Made by a program: the position numbers and the translations under genes. Of a stretch of 64,000 bases of DNA, positions 9,363 through 17,185 are shown one piece after another (the stretch's first letter is position 1; every line of letters begins with the position of its first letter). A model generated the notes under the pieces. That model made no database searches. It was given only the letters and a program-made list of their open reading frames with translations, and had not been told where the DNA came from. Source of the stretch: Gordoniibacillus chartarius (GTDB lineage Bacteria; Bacillota; Bacilli; Paenibacillales; NBRC-103111). The DNA lies in assembly GCF_042432825.1 (NCBI RefSeq), contig NZ_JBHLWN010000077.1, positions 186,001 to 250,000 on the forward strand, written 5' to 3'.

Positions 9363-10612
9363 GAGCCGCGGCTTGGCACCTGCTCCGGCGTTACCGCTAT
9401 CCCGTGCGGCTCGCCGCCGCTTACAAGCGCATACGTATCGCGAGCGATCATCCATTCCTCATTTGTCGGGATAACGAGGACGGCCACTTTGGAGGCGTCC
9501 GTAGAGATCAATCTTTCCTGCCCGCGGCCGGTACGGTTCCGTTCATCGTCGAATTCGAGACCGAGGAAGGTCAGCCCGCTGCAAACCGCCTTTCGCACCG
9601 CTTCCGAATTTTCTCCGATGCCGGCCGTAAATACGAGTGCGTCAATGCCGTTCATCGCCGCCGCGTAGGCGCCGATATATTTACGTATTCTGTACGTAAA
9701 CATGTCGAAGGCGAAGCCGGCTATTTTATCGCCGCTCTGCATCGCTTCCGTCACTTCCCGCATATCGCTGGAAATACCGGAGATGGCCAGCAGCCCGGAA
9801 TGCTTGTTCAGCATCGAGCTGACCTCGTTCACCGTCAAATCTTCTTTGGCCATAATAAACGGTACGACGGCCGGATCGATATCCCCGCTGCGAGTTCCCA
9901 TCATCAGACCTTCCAGCGGCGTCATGCCCATGCTCGTATCGATCGACTTGCCGTTCATTACCGCGGCGCAGCTCGCCCCGTTGCCGATATGGCACGTCAC
10001 GATTTTCAGCTCCTCGTATGGCTTGCCCAGGAATTGCGCGGCTCTCTCGCTTACGTAGGCATGGGATGTGCCGTGGAAGCCGTATCGGCGAATTTTGTGG
10101 CGGCGGTACAGCACCATCGGAATCGCATACAGGAACGCATGTGCCGGCATCGTTTGGTGAAACGCCGTATCGAATACGACTGCCTGAGGTACGTTCGGCA
10201 AATTTTGCTCCACGGCCTGGATACCCAGCATGTGCGCAGGATTGTGCAGCGGCGCGAGGTCGAACAGACGCTTGATTTGGCTCTTGACTTCTTCATTGAC
10301 AATGACCGAGGAAGAGAACGCTTCTCCTCCGTGCACGACGCGGTGCCCGACCGCATGGACATCTTCGATTCGCTCCAGGACACCGTGCTCGGGATGAATC
10401 AGCATGCCCAGCACCTTGCGGATGGCCGTCGTATGCTCCAATATTTCGCTGACCTCGCGCACTTCATTTTTACCGGACGGTTCATGCGACAAGATGGCGG
10501 AATCCATGCCGATCCGCTCCACCTTCCCTTTGGCCAGCACCGACTCATCGCGCATATCGTACAGCTGATACTTCAGCGACGAGCTTCCTGCGTTAATGAC
10601 GAGTATGTTCAT
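9359..10612 (-). CDS. ackA: Acetate kinase
   Basis: Catalyses acetyl phosphate + ADP to acetate + ATP in the cytosol (overflow metabolism and substrate-level phosphorylation). The N-terminal INAGSSSLKYQL motif and the second signature VFDTAFHQTMP are intact, as is the phosphate-binding HIGNGAS. At 417 residues it is slightly longer than the usual 395-400 because of a C-terminal extension (EPHGIAVTPEQVPSRGS). It overlaps the upstream 3-hydroxyacyl-CoA dehydrogenase by four bases (ATGA), so translation is coupled. No phosphotransacetylase gene is adjacent. Confidence 0.96.
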   Translation of the reverse strand: MNILVINAGSSSLKYQLYDMRDESVLAKGKVERIGMDSAILSHEPSGKNEVREVSEILEHTTAIRKVLGMLIHPEHGVLERIEDVHAVGHRVVHGGEAFSSSVIVNEEVKSQIKRLFDLAPLHNPAHMLGIQAVEQNLPNVPQAVVFDTAFHQTMPAHAFLYAIPMVLYRRHKIRRYGFHGTSHAYVSERAAQFLGKPYEELKIVTCHIGNGASCAAVMNGKSIDTSMGMTPLEGLMMGTRSGDIDPAVVPFIMAKEDLTVNEVSSMLNKHSGLLAISGISSDMREVTEAMQSGDKIAGFAFDMFTYRIRKYIGAYAAAMNGIDALVFTAGIGENSEAVRKAVCSGLTFLGLEFDDERNRTGRGQERLISTDASKVAVLVIPTNEEWMIARDTYALVSGGEPHGIAVTPEQVPSRGS

Positions 10613-11484
10613 GACAGCCGGTCACCATCCTTATCGTAACGGAAAAATCCTTCGCCCGTCTTCGTTCCGAGCCGCCCTGCGCGCACCATCTGCTTCAGCA
10701 GGAAAGAGGGCCGGTATTTAATATCCCCAAACTCGAGAAACATCCGGTTCAGAGCCGCCAAGACCGAATCAAGACCGAACCGGTCGGCCATCTCTAGCGG
10801 ACCGTAGCCGAAGTCGTATCCGATCCGCATCGCGGAATCGATATCCTGCGCTGTCGCTACTCCTTCCGCGAGCGTGTGCATCGCCTCGTTGATAAGTGTG
10901 CAGATAAGCCGCGTCGATACGAAGCCCGGGGATTCGTATACCTGGATGCCGGTCTTCTGGATCGTCTCTTCAACGAAATGCTTCGCCTTCTCATAAGTCT
11001 CCTCCGACGTCTTGATCGCGCGAATAATTTCAACGAGATGAATTTTCGACACCGGATATATGAAATGCAAACCGATGACCCGCTCCGGGGAGCGGATAGA
11101 TTCGGCCAGCTCCGTCAAGCTGAGCGTCGACGTATTGGAGGCGATAATGATCGGCGGGCGGCAAATCCAATCGAGCTCGCCGAGCACCGCCTTCTTCGCT
11201 TCAAGATCTTCGCTGATCGTTTCGATCACCATATGGCAGCCGGACACGGCCTTCAAATCGAGCGTCATATGAATCCTGCTGAGCAGCAGCTTCTTCTCCG
11301 CTTCCGTAATCGCCCATTTTTCCAGCTGCTTGTCCAGCGCATACTGGATCATCTGCGACGCGAGATCGAGCTTCTCCTGCGTTTTCTCCACTAGAACGAC
11401 GTCCAGCCCTTTACCCGCGAGCATTTCCGCAATGCCCTGGCCCATCGTCCCGCCGCCGATCACGCCGATTTTTTTCATATCCAT
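10609..11484 (-). CDS. 3-hydroxyacyl-CoA (3-hydroxybutyryl-CoA) dehydrogenase
   Basis: NAD-dependent oxidation of 3-hydroxybutyryl-CoA to acetoacetyl-CoA, or the reverse in butyrate formation. The Rossmann motif GVIGGGTMGQG lies at residues 6-16, the catalytic His in GLHFIYPVSKIHLVEI, and the C-terminal 3HCDH domain with FGYGPLEMAD. The start is ambiguous. I chose the ATG at 11484 because AAGGGGTG lies 11 bases upstream; ATG 11493 would be too close. 291 residues is normal. The four-base overlap with ackA suggests an acyl-CoA to acid route, but no thiolase or crotonase is nearby. Confidence 0.88.
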   Translation of the reverse strand: MDMKKIGVIGGGTMGQGIAEMLAGKGLDVVLVEKTQEKLDLASQMIQYALDKQLEKWAITEAEKKLLLSRIHMTLDLKAVSGCHMVIETISEDLEAKKAVLGELDWICRPPIIIASNTSTLSLTELAESIRSPERVIGLHFIYPVSKIHLVEIIRAIKTSEETYEKAKHFVEETIQKTGIQVYESPGFVSTRLICTLINEAMHTLAEGVATAQDIDSAMRIGYDFGYGPLEMADRFGLDSVLAALNRMFLEFGDIKYRPSFLLKQMVRAGRLGTKTGEGFFRYDKDGDRLS

Positions 11485-11647
11485 GGCGGCCATCACCCCT
11501 TCGCCTGCAAGTAGTAATTGAATAATCCACCATTAATCATACACGTTTTCAACATCCGTTTCACATTATTATGTACGTTTGTGCCGCTCGCCATTGTGTG
11601 ATTGGTCACGGCAGCAAGAGAACGGAGCTTACGCCTCGCTTAACATG

Positions 11648-11678
11648 AAAAAACAGCCCGTGTCACGGACTGTTTTTT
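11648..11678 (-). terminator. Terminator of the FtsH-like gene
   Basis: AAACAG-CCGTG/CACGG-CTGTTT hairpin with T-runs on both strands, 18 bases past the stop of the protease gene. Confidence 0.85.
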
Positions 11679-11695
11679 TGAAATCAAGCGGACTT

Positions 11696-13207
11696 TTATG
11701 CAGCGTCCTGACGTTTATCGTTCAACAGCGTACGGAATTCCCCGCCGGACAACACTTCTTCCCGGATCAAAATATCGAGGCACTGCTCAAACACGCTGCG
11801 GTACTGCTCCAGCAAGGCGCGCGTACGATTCGTCAAATCCTCGAGAATCGCCGCATTTTCCTTCATCAGCTCTTCCTTTGTCACCATGTTTCGGTCAATA
11901 ATGCCAAGCGACGTCAGTCCGCAATCCATCATGTTGTGCACCAAATTCAAAGCTTGCTCGAAGTCGTTGCGCGAGCCGGTCGAACGGCCTCCGTAGAACA
12001 TTTCCTCGGCTGCGGAGCCGGCAAGAGCGACCATGATCTGCTGCTCCAAGTACTCCTTCGTATACAAATATTGATCCTGCTGAGGGTTGTGGCGGACGAA
12101 ACCGAGCGCCTTCCCTCGCGGACTGAGCGACACCTGCGATACCGAGCCAGGGCGCAGCAGCTCCGCAGCGATGGCATGGCCAAGCTCGTGATAAGCGACC
12201 CGGCTGCGCTCCTCGTTATTCGTCTCGCGGTCCGTCTTCTCGCCCATCATTACCTTGTCGATCGCCAGCGTCAGATGCTTCTGGCTGATCGTCTCGGACT
12301 CGTCGCGCATCGCATAGATGGCCGCTTCGTTCAGTACGCTTTCGAGATGCGCGCCGGAGAAGCTGAACGTTTGCTCCGCTATGAGCTCCAAATTTACGTC
12401 ATCCGCAAGCGGCTTGTTTTTGGCATGAATGTTCAAGATGGCGAGACGGCCCTTCTTGTCCGGCAGGTCGACTTCAATATGACGGTCGAAGCGACCTGGA
12501 CGAAGCAATGCGCTGTCGAGCATCTCTTTCCGGTTCGTAGCGGCCATTAACAGGATACGAGGCGTTTCCGCGGTATGAATGCCGTCCATCTCGGTCAAGA
12601 GCTGGTTCAACGTCTGATCGTACTCCCGGTGCTGTCCGCCGTCGCGCTTGCCGCCGATGACGTCGATCTCATCGATGAAAATAATCGCGCTATCCTTGTT
12701 TTCCTTCGCCGCCTTCTGCCGTGCTTCGCGGAACAAGTCCCGGATCCGGCTGGCGCCGACGCCGACGTACATCTCAACGAACTCCGAGCCCGAAGCGGCC
12801 AGAAATACCGAGTTCGTATAATGCGCCGCGGCTTTCGCCATGAGCGTCTTGCCCGTTCCCGGAGGACCTGTGAGCAGCATGCCCTTCAGCGGACGAATGC
12901 CCAGCTTGGCGATCTGTTCATGCTTCACGATAAAATCAAGCGCCTCCATCAATTCCTTCTTCGCCCGGTCCTGTCCGCCAATCTGTTCGAACGTTAAGAA
13001 CGACGGCGCCTTTGCTTTCGTTTTACTGCCTCCGCTGCTGCCGCTCCCGCCGACGCCGAAGCCGCCGCGGGCCCGCGCCATGAAGAACAGCGACACGCCG
13101 ACGACCGTCATCAGGACGAGCGGAACGACGTTCACTCCTACAAAAATCAAGAATGCGATCAACACCGGCACAATACCGATCAATATTTCTTTACCGAACT
13201 TACCCAT
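11696..13207 (-). CDS. FtsH-like membrane AAA+ zinc metalloprotease without extracytoplasmic domain
   Basis: A 503-residue FtsH-family protein. Two hydrophobic segments (about residues 7-24 and 27-43) are separated by only two or three residues, where FtsH normally has some 70 extracytoplasmic residues. A Gly/Ser linker follows, then the AAA core: Walker A GPPGTGKT, pore loop MYVGVG, Walker B IIFIDEID, and the second region of homology GRFDR. The protease motif is HELGH, with a downstream Asp ligand in STGSRNDFEQAL, so proteolysis should be intact. It is shorter than housekeeping FtsH (about 640). Its ATG overlaps by eight bases the stop of a single-pass membrane protein gene, suggesting a working pair. 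Confidence 0.9.
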   Translation of the reverse strand: MGKFGKEILIGIVPVLIAFLIFVGVNVVPLVLMTVVGVSLFFMARARGGFGVGGSGSSGGSKTKAKAPSFLTFEQIGGQDRAKKELMEALDFIVKHEQIAKLGIRPLKGMLLTGPPGTGKTLMAKAAAHYTNSVFLAASGSEFVEMYVGVGASRIRDLFREARQKAAKENKDSAIIFIDEIDVIGGKRDGGQHREYDQTLNQLLTEMDGIHTAETPRILLMAATNRKEMLDSALLRPGRFDRHIEVDLPDKKGRLAILNIHAKNKPLADDVNLELIAEQTFSFSGAHLESVLNEAAIYAMRDESETISQKHLTLAIDKVMMGEKTDRETNNEERSRVAYHELGHAIAAELLRPGSVSQVSLSPRGKALGFVRHNPQQDQYLYTKEYLEQQIMVALAGSAAEEMFYGGRSTGSRNDFEQALNLVHNMMDCGLTSLGIIDRNMVTKEELMKENAAILEDLTNRTRALLEQYRSVFEQCLDILIREEVLSGGEFRTLLNDKRQDAA

Positions 13208-13733
13208 TCACAAACACCCCCAACTTCGGCGCAACTCTCGGCAGGATGACGTACTTGCTCTTCTCACCGTCCGACAGCTGCACATAGACGTTATCGTCAT
13301 CCATCTCCGTCAAGACCGTCAAACCCGGCAGCGACGACTTGTGCTGCTCCAGCACCTTCGGAATGTCGGCATACTGTTTCGTCTCCATCGCCTGCGCAAC
13401 GTCGAACAAGGCAGACGACCACCAACGGTCGATTTCCGGGGAAGTCTCATTCGTCACTTCGACGTTGACCTTACGGTCGCCGATAATGGAAGCACCCTTC
13501 GTCTCGATCGTCTGATACACTTCCCGCAGCGAAGCTCCGGATCCGAGCCGCAGCGACACTTGGACTTCGTCGCGCTTCAGCTGCATCTGGGCGTCGGATA
13601 CGCCGGGGATTTGCTCAACGATCGCTTTCATCGGATTTTCCATGGCAAAGCTATGATAACCGAACCAGCCGCCAAACAAGACTACGGACGATACGGCGAC
13701 ACTGACTACGATAGGCAAGAGACGCAATTTCAC
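13200..13733 (-). CDS. Single-pass membrane protein of unknown family, coupled to the FtsH-like protease
   Basis: No family recognised. With the GTG start at 13733 (AGGGGG ten bases upstream) it has 177 residues: a short basic N-terminus, one membrane segment (about residues 5-22), then about 145 residues outside the cytoplasm with alternating beta-like and helical stretches (VQVSLRLGSG, LREVYQTIETKG, VNVEVTNE). An upstream ATG at 13787 lacks a good ribosome site. The last eight bases overlap the start of the FtsH-like gene. I infer it supplies an extracytoplasmic or adaptor part for that protease. A distant similarity in pattern to the protein at 58439-58978 is seen by eye only. Confidence 0.8.
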   Translation of the reverse strand: MKLRLLPIVVSVAVSSVVLFGGWFGYHSFAMENPMKAIVEQIPGVSDAQMQLKRDEVQVSLRLGSGASLREVYQTIETKGASIIGDRKVNVEVTNETSPEIDRWWSSALFDVAQAMETKQYADIPKVLEQHKSSLPGLTVLTEMDDDNVYVQLSDGEKSKYVILPRVAPKLGVFVNG

Positions 13734-13914
13734 AGCAGCGTCCCCCTTTCTTTTTTTCAAATTATGATCATGATCGGAATCATCCATGCACTCAAAGTAT
13801 GTCTCGCAATCTGTATAAAGAGTATATCACATCGTATATACGCATAGGGGATGTAATGAGTGGAAGGCGAGCCATGGAAGCAAGCCGGGCGTCATGCCGG
13901 AGCCCATGGAATGC

Positions 13915-13945
13915 AAAAAAACTCAGCCTCTAATTGAGGCTGAGT
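13915..13945 (-). terminator. Terminator overlapping the tseB-like stop codon
   Basis: Perfect ten-base stem ACTCAGCCTC/GAGGCTGAGT with a five-base loop, then T7 on the minus strand. The TAG stop of the upstream gene lies in the loop, so the last codons form the 5' arm. Confidence 0.9.
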
Positions 13946-14424
13946 CGGTACGTATCGATATGAGCGCCGTCGGCAAACTTGACGTAATCGTACAAGTAAC
14001 GGTCCTTGCCGTTTTCATGCCTGCGGTAAAACAACTCCCATACAAAATCGTCGTTCAGCTTGCCCGGCACTACCCGCAGCACCTCGACTCCCGGCGATCG
14101 CGCCAGCAGCGCCTCCTTCGCTTGATCGGCACTGATTCCGCTCGACGCTTTCTCGGCATGAGGGCCGTCCGGGCCTATCCAAACGACAAGCTTCTCTCCT
14201 TGAGCATCGGTGCCGATGACCGTCTTGTACGCCTCGCTGCCGTTAAACGCCGCTACACTTTCAATAGTCACGAGGCCGGCCTGCGAGGCGGCTATCCGAA
14301 CGGCATCGTCCCGCTCCGCCCAATGATCGCGCTGAATGCCATAGAAGAAGCGGATCAGCATAATGATCAAAATCGCAAAAGAGAAAATCCCGAATGCCCA
14401 TATGCGCCCGGTCCGTTTGCTCAT
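13930..14424 (-). CDS. tseB: TseB/YpmB-like membrane protein (DUF5590)
   Basis: A 164-residue protein with one N-terminal membrane segment (about residues 9-29) and an extracytoplasmic domain of the YpmB/DUF5590 type (the KLNDDFVWELFY and FADGAHIDTYRL blocks). In B. subtilis YpmB (TseB) sits between dinG and aspB-asnS and affects cell-wall elongation through PBP2A; the same neighbourhood is kept here. The stop codon lies inside the terminator hairpin. It begins nine bases after the mtaD stop, so the two are cotranscribed. Family call is good; the physiological role is carried over from Bacillus. Confidence 0.8.
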   Translation of the reverse strand: MSKRTGRIWAFGIFSFAILIIMLIRFFYGIQRDHWAERDDAVRIAASQAGLVTIESVAAFNGSEAYKTVIGTDAQGEKLVVWIGPDGPHAEKASSGISADQAKEALLARSPGVEVLRVVPGKLNDDFVWELFYRRHENGKDRYLYDYVKFADGAHIDTYRLSLN

Positions 14425-14433
14425 AAGCTCACC

Positions 14434-15732
14434 TTACCTTGCTACCAGAGCCTCGAAGCGGCGGGAAAACTCGTGCTGAATCCGCTCCTCATCCAACGTC
14501 AGCACGCTTCGTTCCTTCATCACCCAGCGTCCGTTCACGCACATGTCGGACACGTCCTGCCCCGCGGCGGAGTAAACGATATGCGAGATCATATCGGTGC
14601 GGGGGAAGAAATGCGGCTGATCGATATTAATCGCAATGAAATCAGCCTTCCGGCCCGCTTCGAGCACACCGGTATGAGGCAGCCAAATCGACTCGGCGCC
14701 GATCGCCGTACCCATCCGCAGCGCCGTACGCGCAGGCACGGCCACCGGATCGCCGGAAACTCCTTTATGAATGAGCGCAGCAAGCCTCATTTCCTCGAAC
14801 ATGTCGAGATTATTGTTGCTAGCCGAGCTGTCCGTGCCAAGCGACACCTTCACTCCGGCCTTCATCAAATCGACAACGCGGGCAATGCCGCTGGCCAGCT
14901 TCAGGTTGCTGCCCGGATTGTGCGACACGCGCACATCATAGCGGGCCAGTGTAGCTATTTCTTCATCCGTCAAATGAACGCCGTGAGCGACGAGCGTCGG
15001 TCTTGTAAATACGCCGAGCTTTTCCAGATGCTCCACCGGCCGCGCGCCGTACTGCTCGACGTTCGCTTGCACTTCCCGGGCCGTTTCCGACATATGCGTG
15101 TGGATCGGCAAATCGAGGTCGTGCGCCGCCTGTACGAATCGCTCGATGTAATCGGGCGGGCACGTATAAGGCGCGTGAGGGGCGATCATCGTCGTGATGC
15201 GCCCGTCCGCTTCGCCGTTCCAGTCGCGGGCGAAACGGATCGCTTCCTGCAGCTTGTGCTCCTGAATGTCAGCCGGACACAGCCCGATGACCCCGCGCGT
15301 CAGCGAGCCGCGAATGCCGGACTGCCGCACGACGTCGGCCACCTGATCCATATGATCATACATGTCGACGAACGACGTCGTCCCGCTCTTGATCATTTCC
15401 AATACCGACAACGAGGTGCCCCAGTACACATCCTCGGAGGTGAACTTGGCTTCCATCGGCCACATTTTCTCTTCCAGCCAAATCTGCAGCGCCAGATCGT
15501 CGCCGTAGCCGCGCAGCAGCGACATCGCCGCATGGCCGTGCGTATTGACCAATCCCGGCATATACAGCTTGCGGCTTCCGTCAATGACATGGTCGTACTG
15601 CTCCAGCGGCAGAGGGGCCTTCTCGCCGATATATGTAATTTGATCGTCTTCAAATACCATGCAGCCGTGCACAATCGTATCGGCTTCGTTCGCCGTCACG
15701 AAAATTCCGTTAACAATGATTGTTGTACTCAT
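14434..15732 (-). CDS. mtaD: 5-methylthioadenosine/S-adenosylhomocysteine deaminase
   Basis: Amidohydrolase of 432 residues in the MtaD/SsnA/TrzA group, which deaminates MTA or SAH to the inosyl form. Metal ligands are H65 and H67 (NTHGHAAM), a downstream HTHMSE histidine, AHGVHL, and the catalytic Asp in LGTDSSASNNN. The C-terminal strand region returns to the small beta-sandwich domain (VNGRWVMKER). It is divergent from an orphan DUF47 gene and is followed by the tseB-like gene. With mtnB at the window start it points to active MTA handling, although the deaminase route is distinct from the MtnN/MtnK salvage route. Confidence 0.92.
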   Translation of the reverse strand: MSTTIIVNGIFVTANEADTIVHGCMVFEDDQITYIGEKAPLPLEQYDHVIDGSRKLYMPGLVNTHGHAAMSLLRGYGDDLALQIWLEEKMWPMEAKFTSEDVYWGTSLSVLEMIKSGTTSFVDMYDHMDQVADVVRQSGIRGSLTRGVIGLCPADIQEHKLQEAIRFARDWNGEADGRITTMIAPHAPYTCPPDYIERFVQAAHDLDLPIHTHMSETAREVQANVEQYGARPVEHLEKLGVFTRPTLVAHGVHLTDEEIATLARYDVRVSHNPGSNLKLASGIARVVDLMKAGVKVSLGTDSSASNNNLDMFEEMRLAALIHKGVSGDPVAVPARTALRMGTAIGAESIWLPHTGVLEAGRKADFIAINIDQPHFFPRTDMISHIVYSAAGQDVSDMCVNGRWVMKERSVLTLDEERIQHEFSRRFEALVAR

Positions 15733-15876
15733 CTCTTATTTCCTTCCATATGCCGAAGTAGAATGCATCCACCTCAATGTACAACGGAAACTTGCGAAAA
15801 TCAAGGCGAAGCAATCATACTCCGGAAACCCGGATTATAAACTAGTAGTGTGTGCAAGAGTTAGGGAGGGATATTC

Positions 15877-16497
15877 ATGAAATTGTTTCAGCGCCAAGAA
15901 ACCGACTTCATGTCGTTACTCATAATGGCGGCGGAAAACTGTCTGCATGCCGCCCATTTGTTTCGCGAAGCGATGATGGGCGAAGCGGGGCCGGTACATC
16001 ATTTGGACGCCATGATGCAGCTGGAGCACAAAGGCGACGAAATTACTCACGAAATTTTGAAAGGGCTCAGCCTGAAAATGCCGGCACCGCTCGAACGAAG
16101 CGATATCATGGAGCTGGCGTCCCGGCTCGACAGCGTCATCGACGGCATCGAAGCGACGCTGGCCCGTTTCGACTATTTGAACATTCAAATGAAAAATCCG
16201 TACATGCAGCAATATTCGATTATTATTGTCAACGCCTGCCAACACATTCTCGACTCCTTCAAGCTGCTTTCCAACAAGAAGTGGCTGCAAATATCGGAGC
16301 ACAGCGTCCAGCTTCACGTTCTGGAACATGAGGGCGACAAGCTGATGCGCGAAGGTATCCGCGAAATTTTCACAAATCCGACGGACCCGTACAACGATTT
16401 CAAGCTGAAAGAGCTTTATGAACGAATGGAACAAACGACGGATGCATGCGAAGATGTAGCCGATGTGCTGAACAGCGTTGTGCTGCGGTATTCGTAG
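15877..16497 (+). CDS. Second DUF47 family protein, without an adjacent pit gene
   Basis: 206 residues, the same length as the copy at 1758-2378, and strikingly similar: both begin MKLF, share AAHLFREAMMG, the VIDGIEATLARFDYLN block, and an identical YERMEQTTDACEDVAD segment near the C-terminus. GGGAGGG lies upstream of the ATG. It is a monocistronic gene on the + strand between divergent mtaD and convergent rex, and ends at a bidirectional terminator. The role is probably phosphate-transport control like its paralogue, but no transporter is adjacent. Confidence 0.92.
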   Translation: MKLFQRQETDFMSLLIMAAENCLHAAHLFREAMMGEAGPVHHLDAMMQLEHKGDEITHEILKGLSLKMPAPLERSDIMELASRLDSVIDGIEATLARFDYLNIQMKNPYMQQYSIIIVNACQHILDSFKLLSNKKWLQISEHSVQLHVLEHEGDKLMREGIREIFTNPTDPYNDFKLKELYERMEQTTDACEDVADVLNSVVLRYS

Positions 16498-16524
16498 CAT
16501 GTTCCAGCCGGACGAATCATGACA

Positions 16525-16563
16525 AAATGACCCTCATCGGCTCTTCGGCCGACGAGGGTCATT
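16525..16563. terminator. Bidirectional terminator between DUF47 and rex
   Basis: Strong hairpin ATGACCCTCATCGGC / GCCGACGAGGGTCAT (one internal mismatch) between convergent genes. T-rich flanks are weak, but the stem is long and GC-rich. Confidence 0.75.
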
Positions 16564-16567
16564 GCTG

Positions 16568-17185
16568 TTACAAATAATACGCCAGGCTCTGCAGCTCGGC
16601 CGTGAAATCCGCATGATGCACACGCACTTCACTGGGCACCTTAATGACGATCGGGGCAAAATTGAGCACTGCCTCTACGCCGGCAGCGACGAAGTTGTTC
16701 GCCACATTTTGCGCTTCGGCCGCCGGCACTGTAATAATCCCGATCCGAACGCCGAGCCGGGCGATCGTCTCCACCAGCTCCGACATCGGCTGTACCGTCA
16801 AATTGTTAATCGTCTCTCCCCACTTGGATGGGGATGCGTCGAACACGGCGACGATCTTCATCTCTTCCCGCAAATAAATATTATAATTGCACAGCGCACG
16901 GCCGAGATTACCCGCTCCGACAAGGGCGACCGGGATATGGCGGTCGAGCTTCAAGATTTGCCGAATTTTCTCAATCAAGTAGTTGACATCATAGCCGATG
17001 CCCTTCTTGCCGAATTCCCCAAAATAAGCAAGATCTTTGCGGATTTGAGCCGGATTCAGGTCCAGCTTCTGCCCGAGATCCTGTGACGATACGGTCAGCA
17101 CGTTCTTCATCGCCAGCTCGTTAAGGTGACGCAAATAGATCGGCAGTCTGCGTACGACCGCTTCGGATATTTTAGGTGTTTTCAA
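16568..17185 (-). CDS. rex: Redox-sensing transcriptional repressor Rex
   Basis: 205-residue NADH/NAD+ sensor that represses fermentation and respiration genes when NADH is low. The N-terminal winged helix (residues about 5-75, with SSQDLGQKLDLNPAQIRKDL) and the Rossmann motif GAGNLG (90-95) are plain. The start codon is TTG at 17185; GGAGGGGG lies seven bases upstream, within the dinG coding end. The first 14 bases overlap dinG, so the two are translationally coupled, a different neighbourhood from B. subtilis ydiH. QcrABC and ackA, possible members of a redox regulon, lie in the same window, but no clear Rex operator was seen near them. Confidence 0.95.
   Translation of the reverse strand: MKTPKISEAVVRRLPIYLRHLNELAMKNVLTVSSQDLGQKLDLNPAQIRKDLAYFGEFGKKGIGYDVNYLIEKIRQILKLDRHIPVALVGAGNLGRALCNYNIYLREEMKIVAVFDASPSKWGETINNLTVQPMSELVETIARLGVRIGIITVPAAEAQNVANNFVAAGVEAVLNFAPIVIKVPSEVRVHHADFTAELQSLAYYL

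Noticed and set aside
13894..15840. 648-residue open frame on the + strand across tseB and mtaD
   Set aside because: It lies antisense to two well-supported genes, is rich in Arg, His and Gln from reverse-complement codon bias, and has no ribosome site or recognisable domain.
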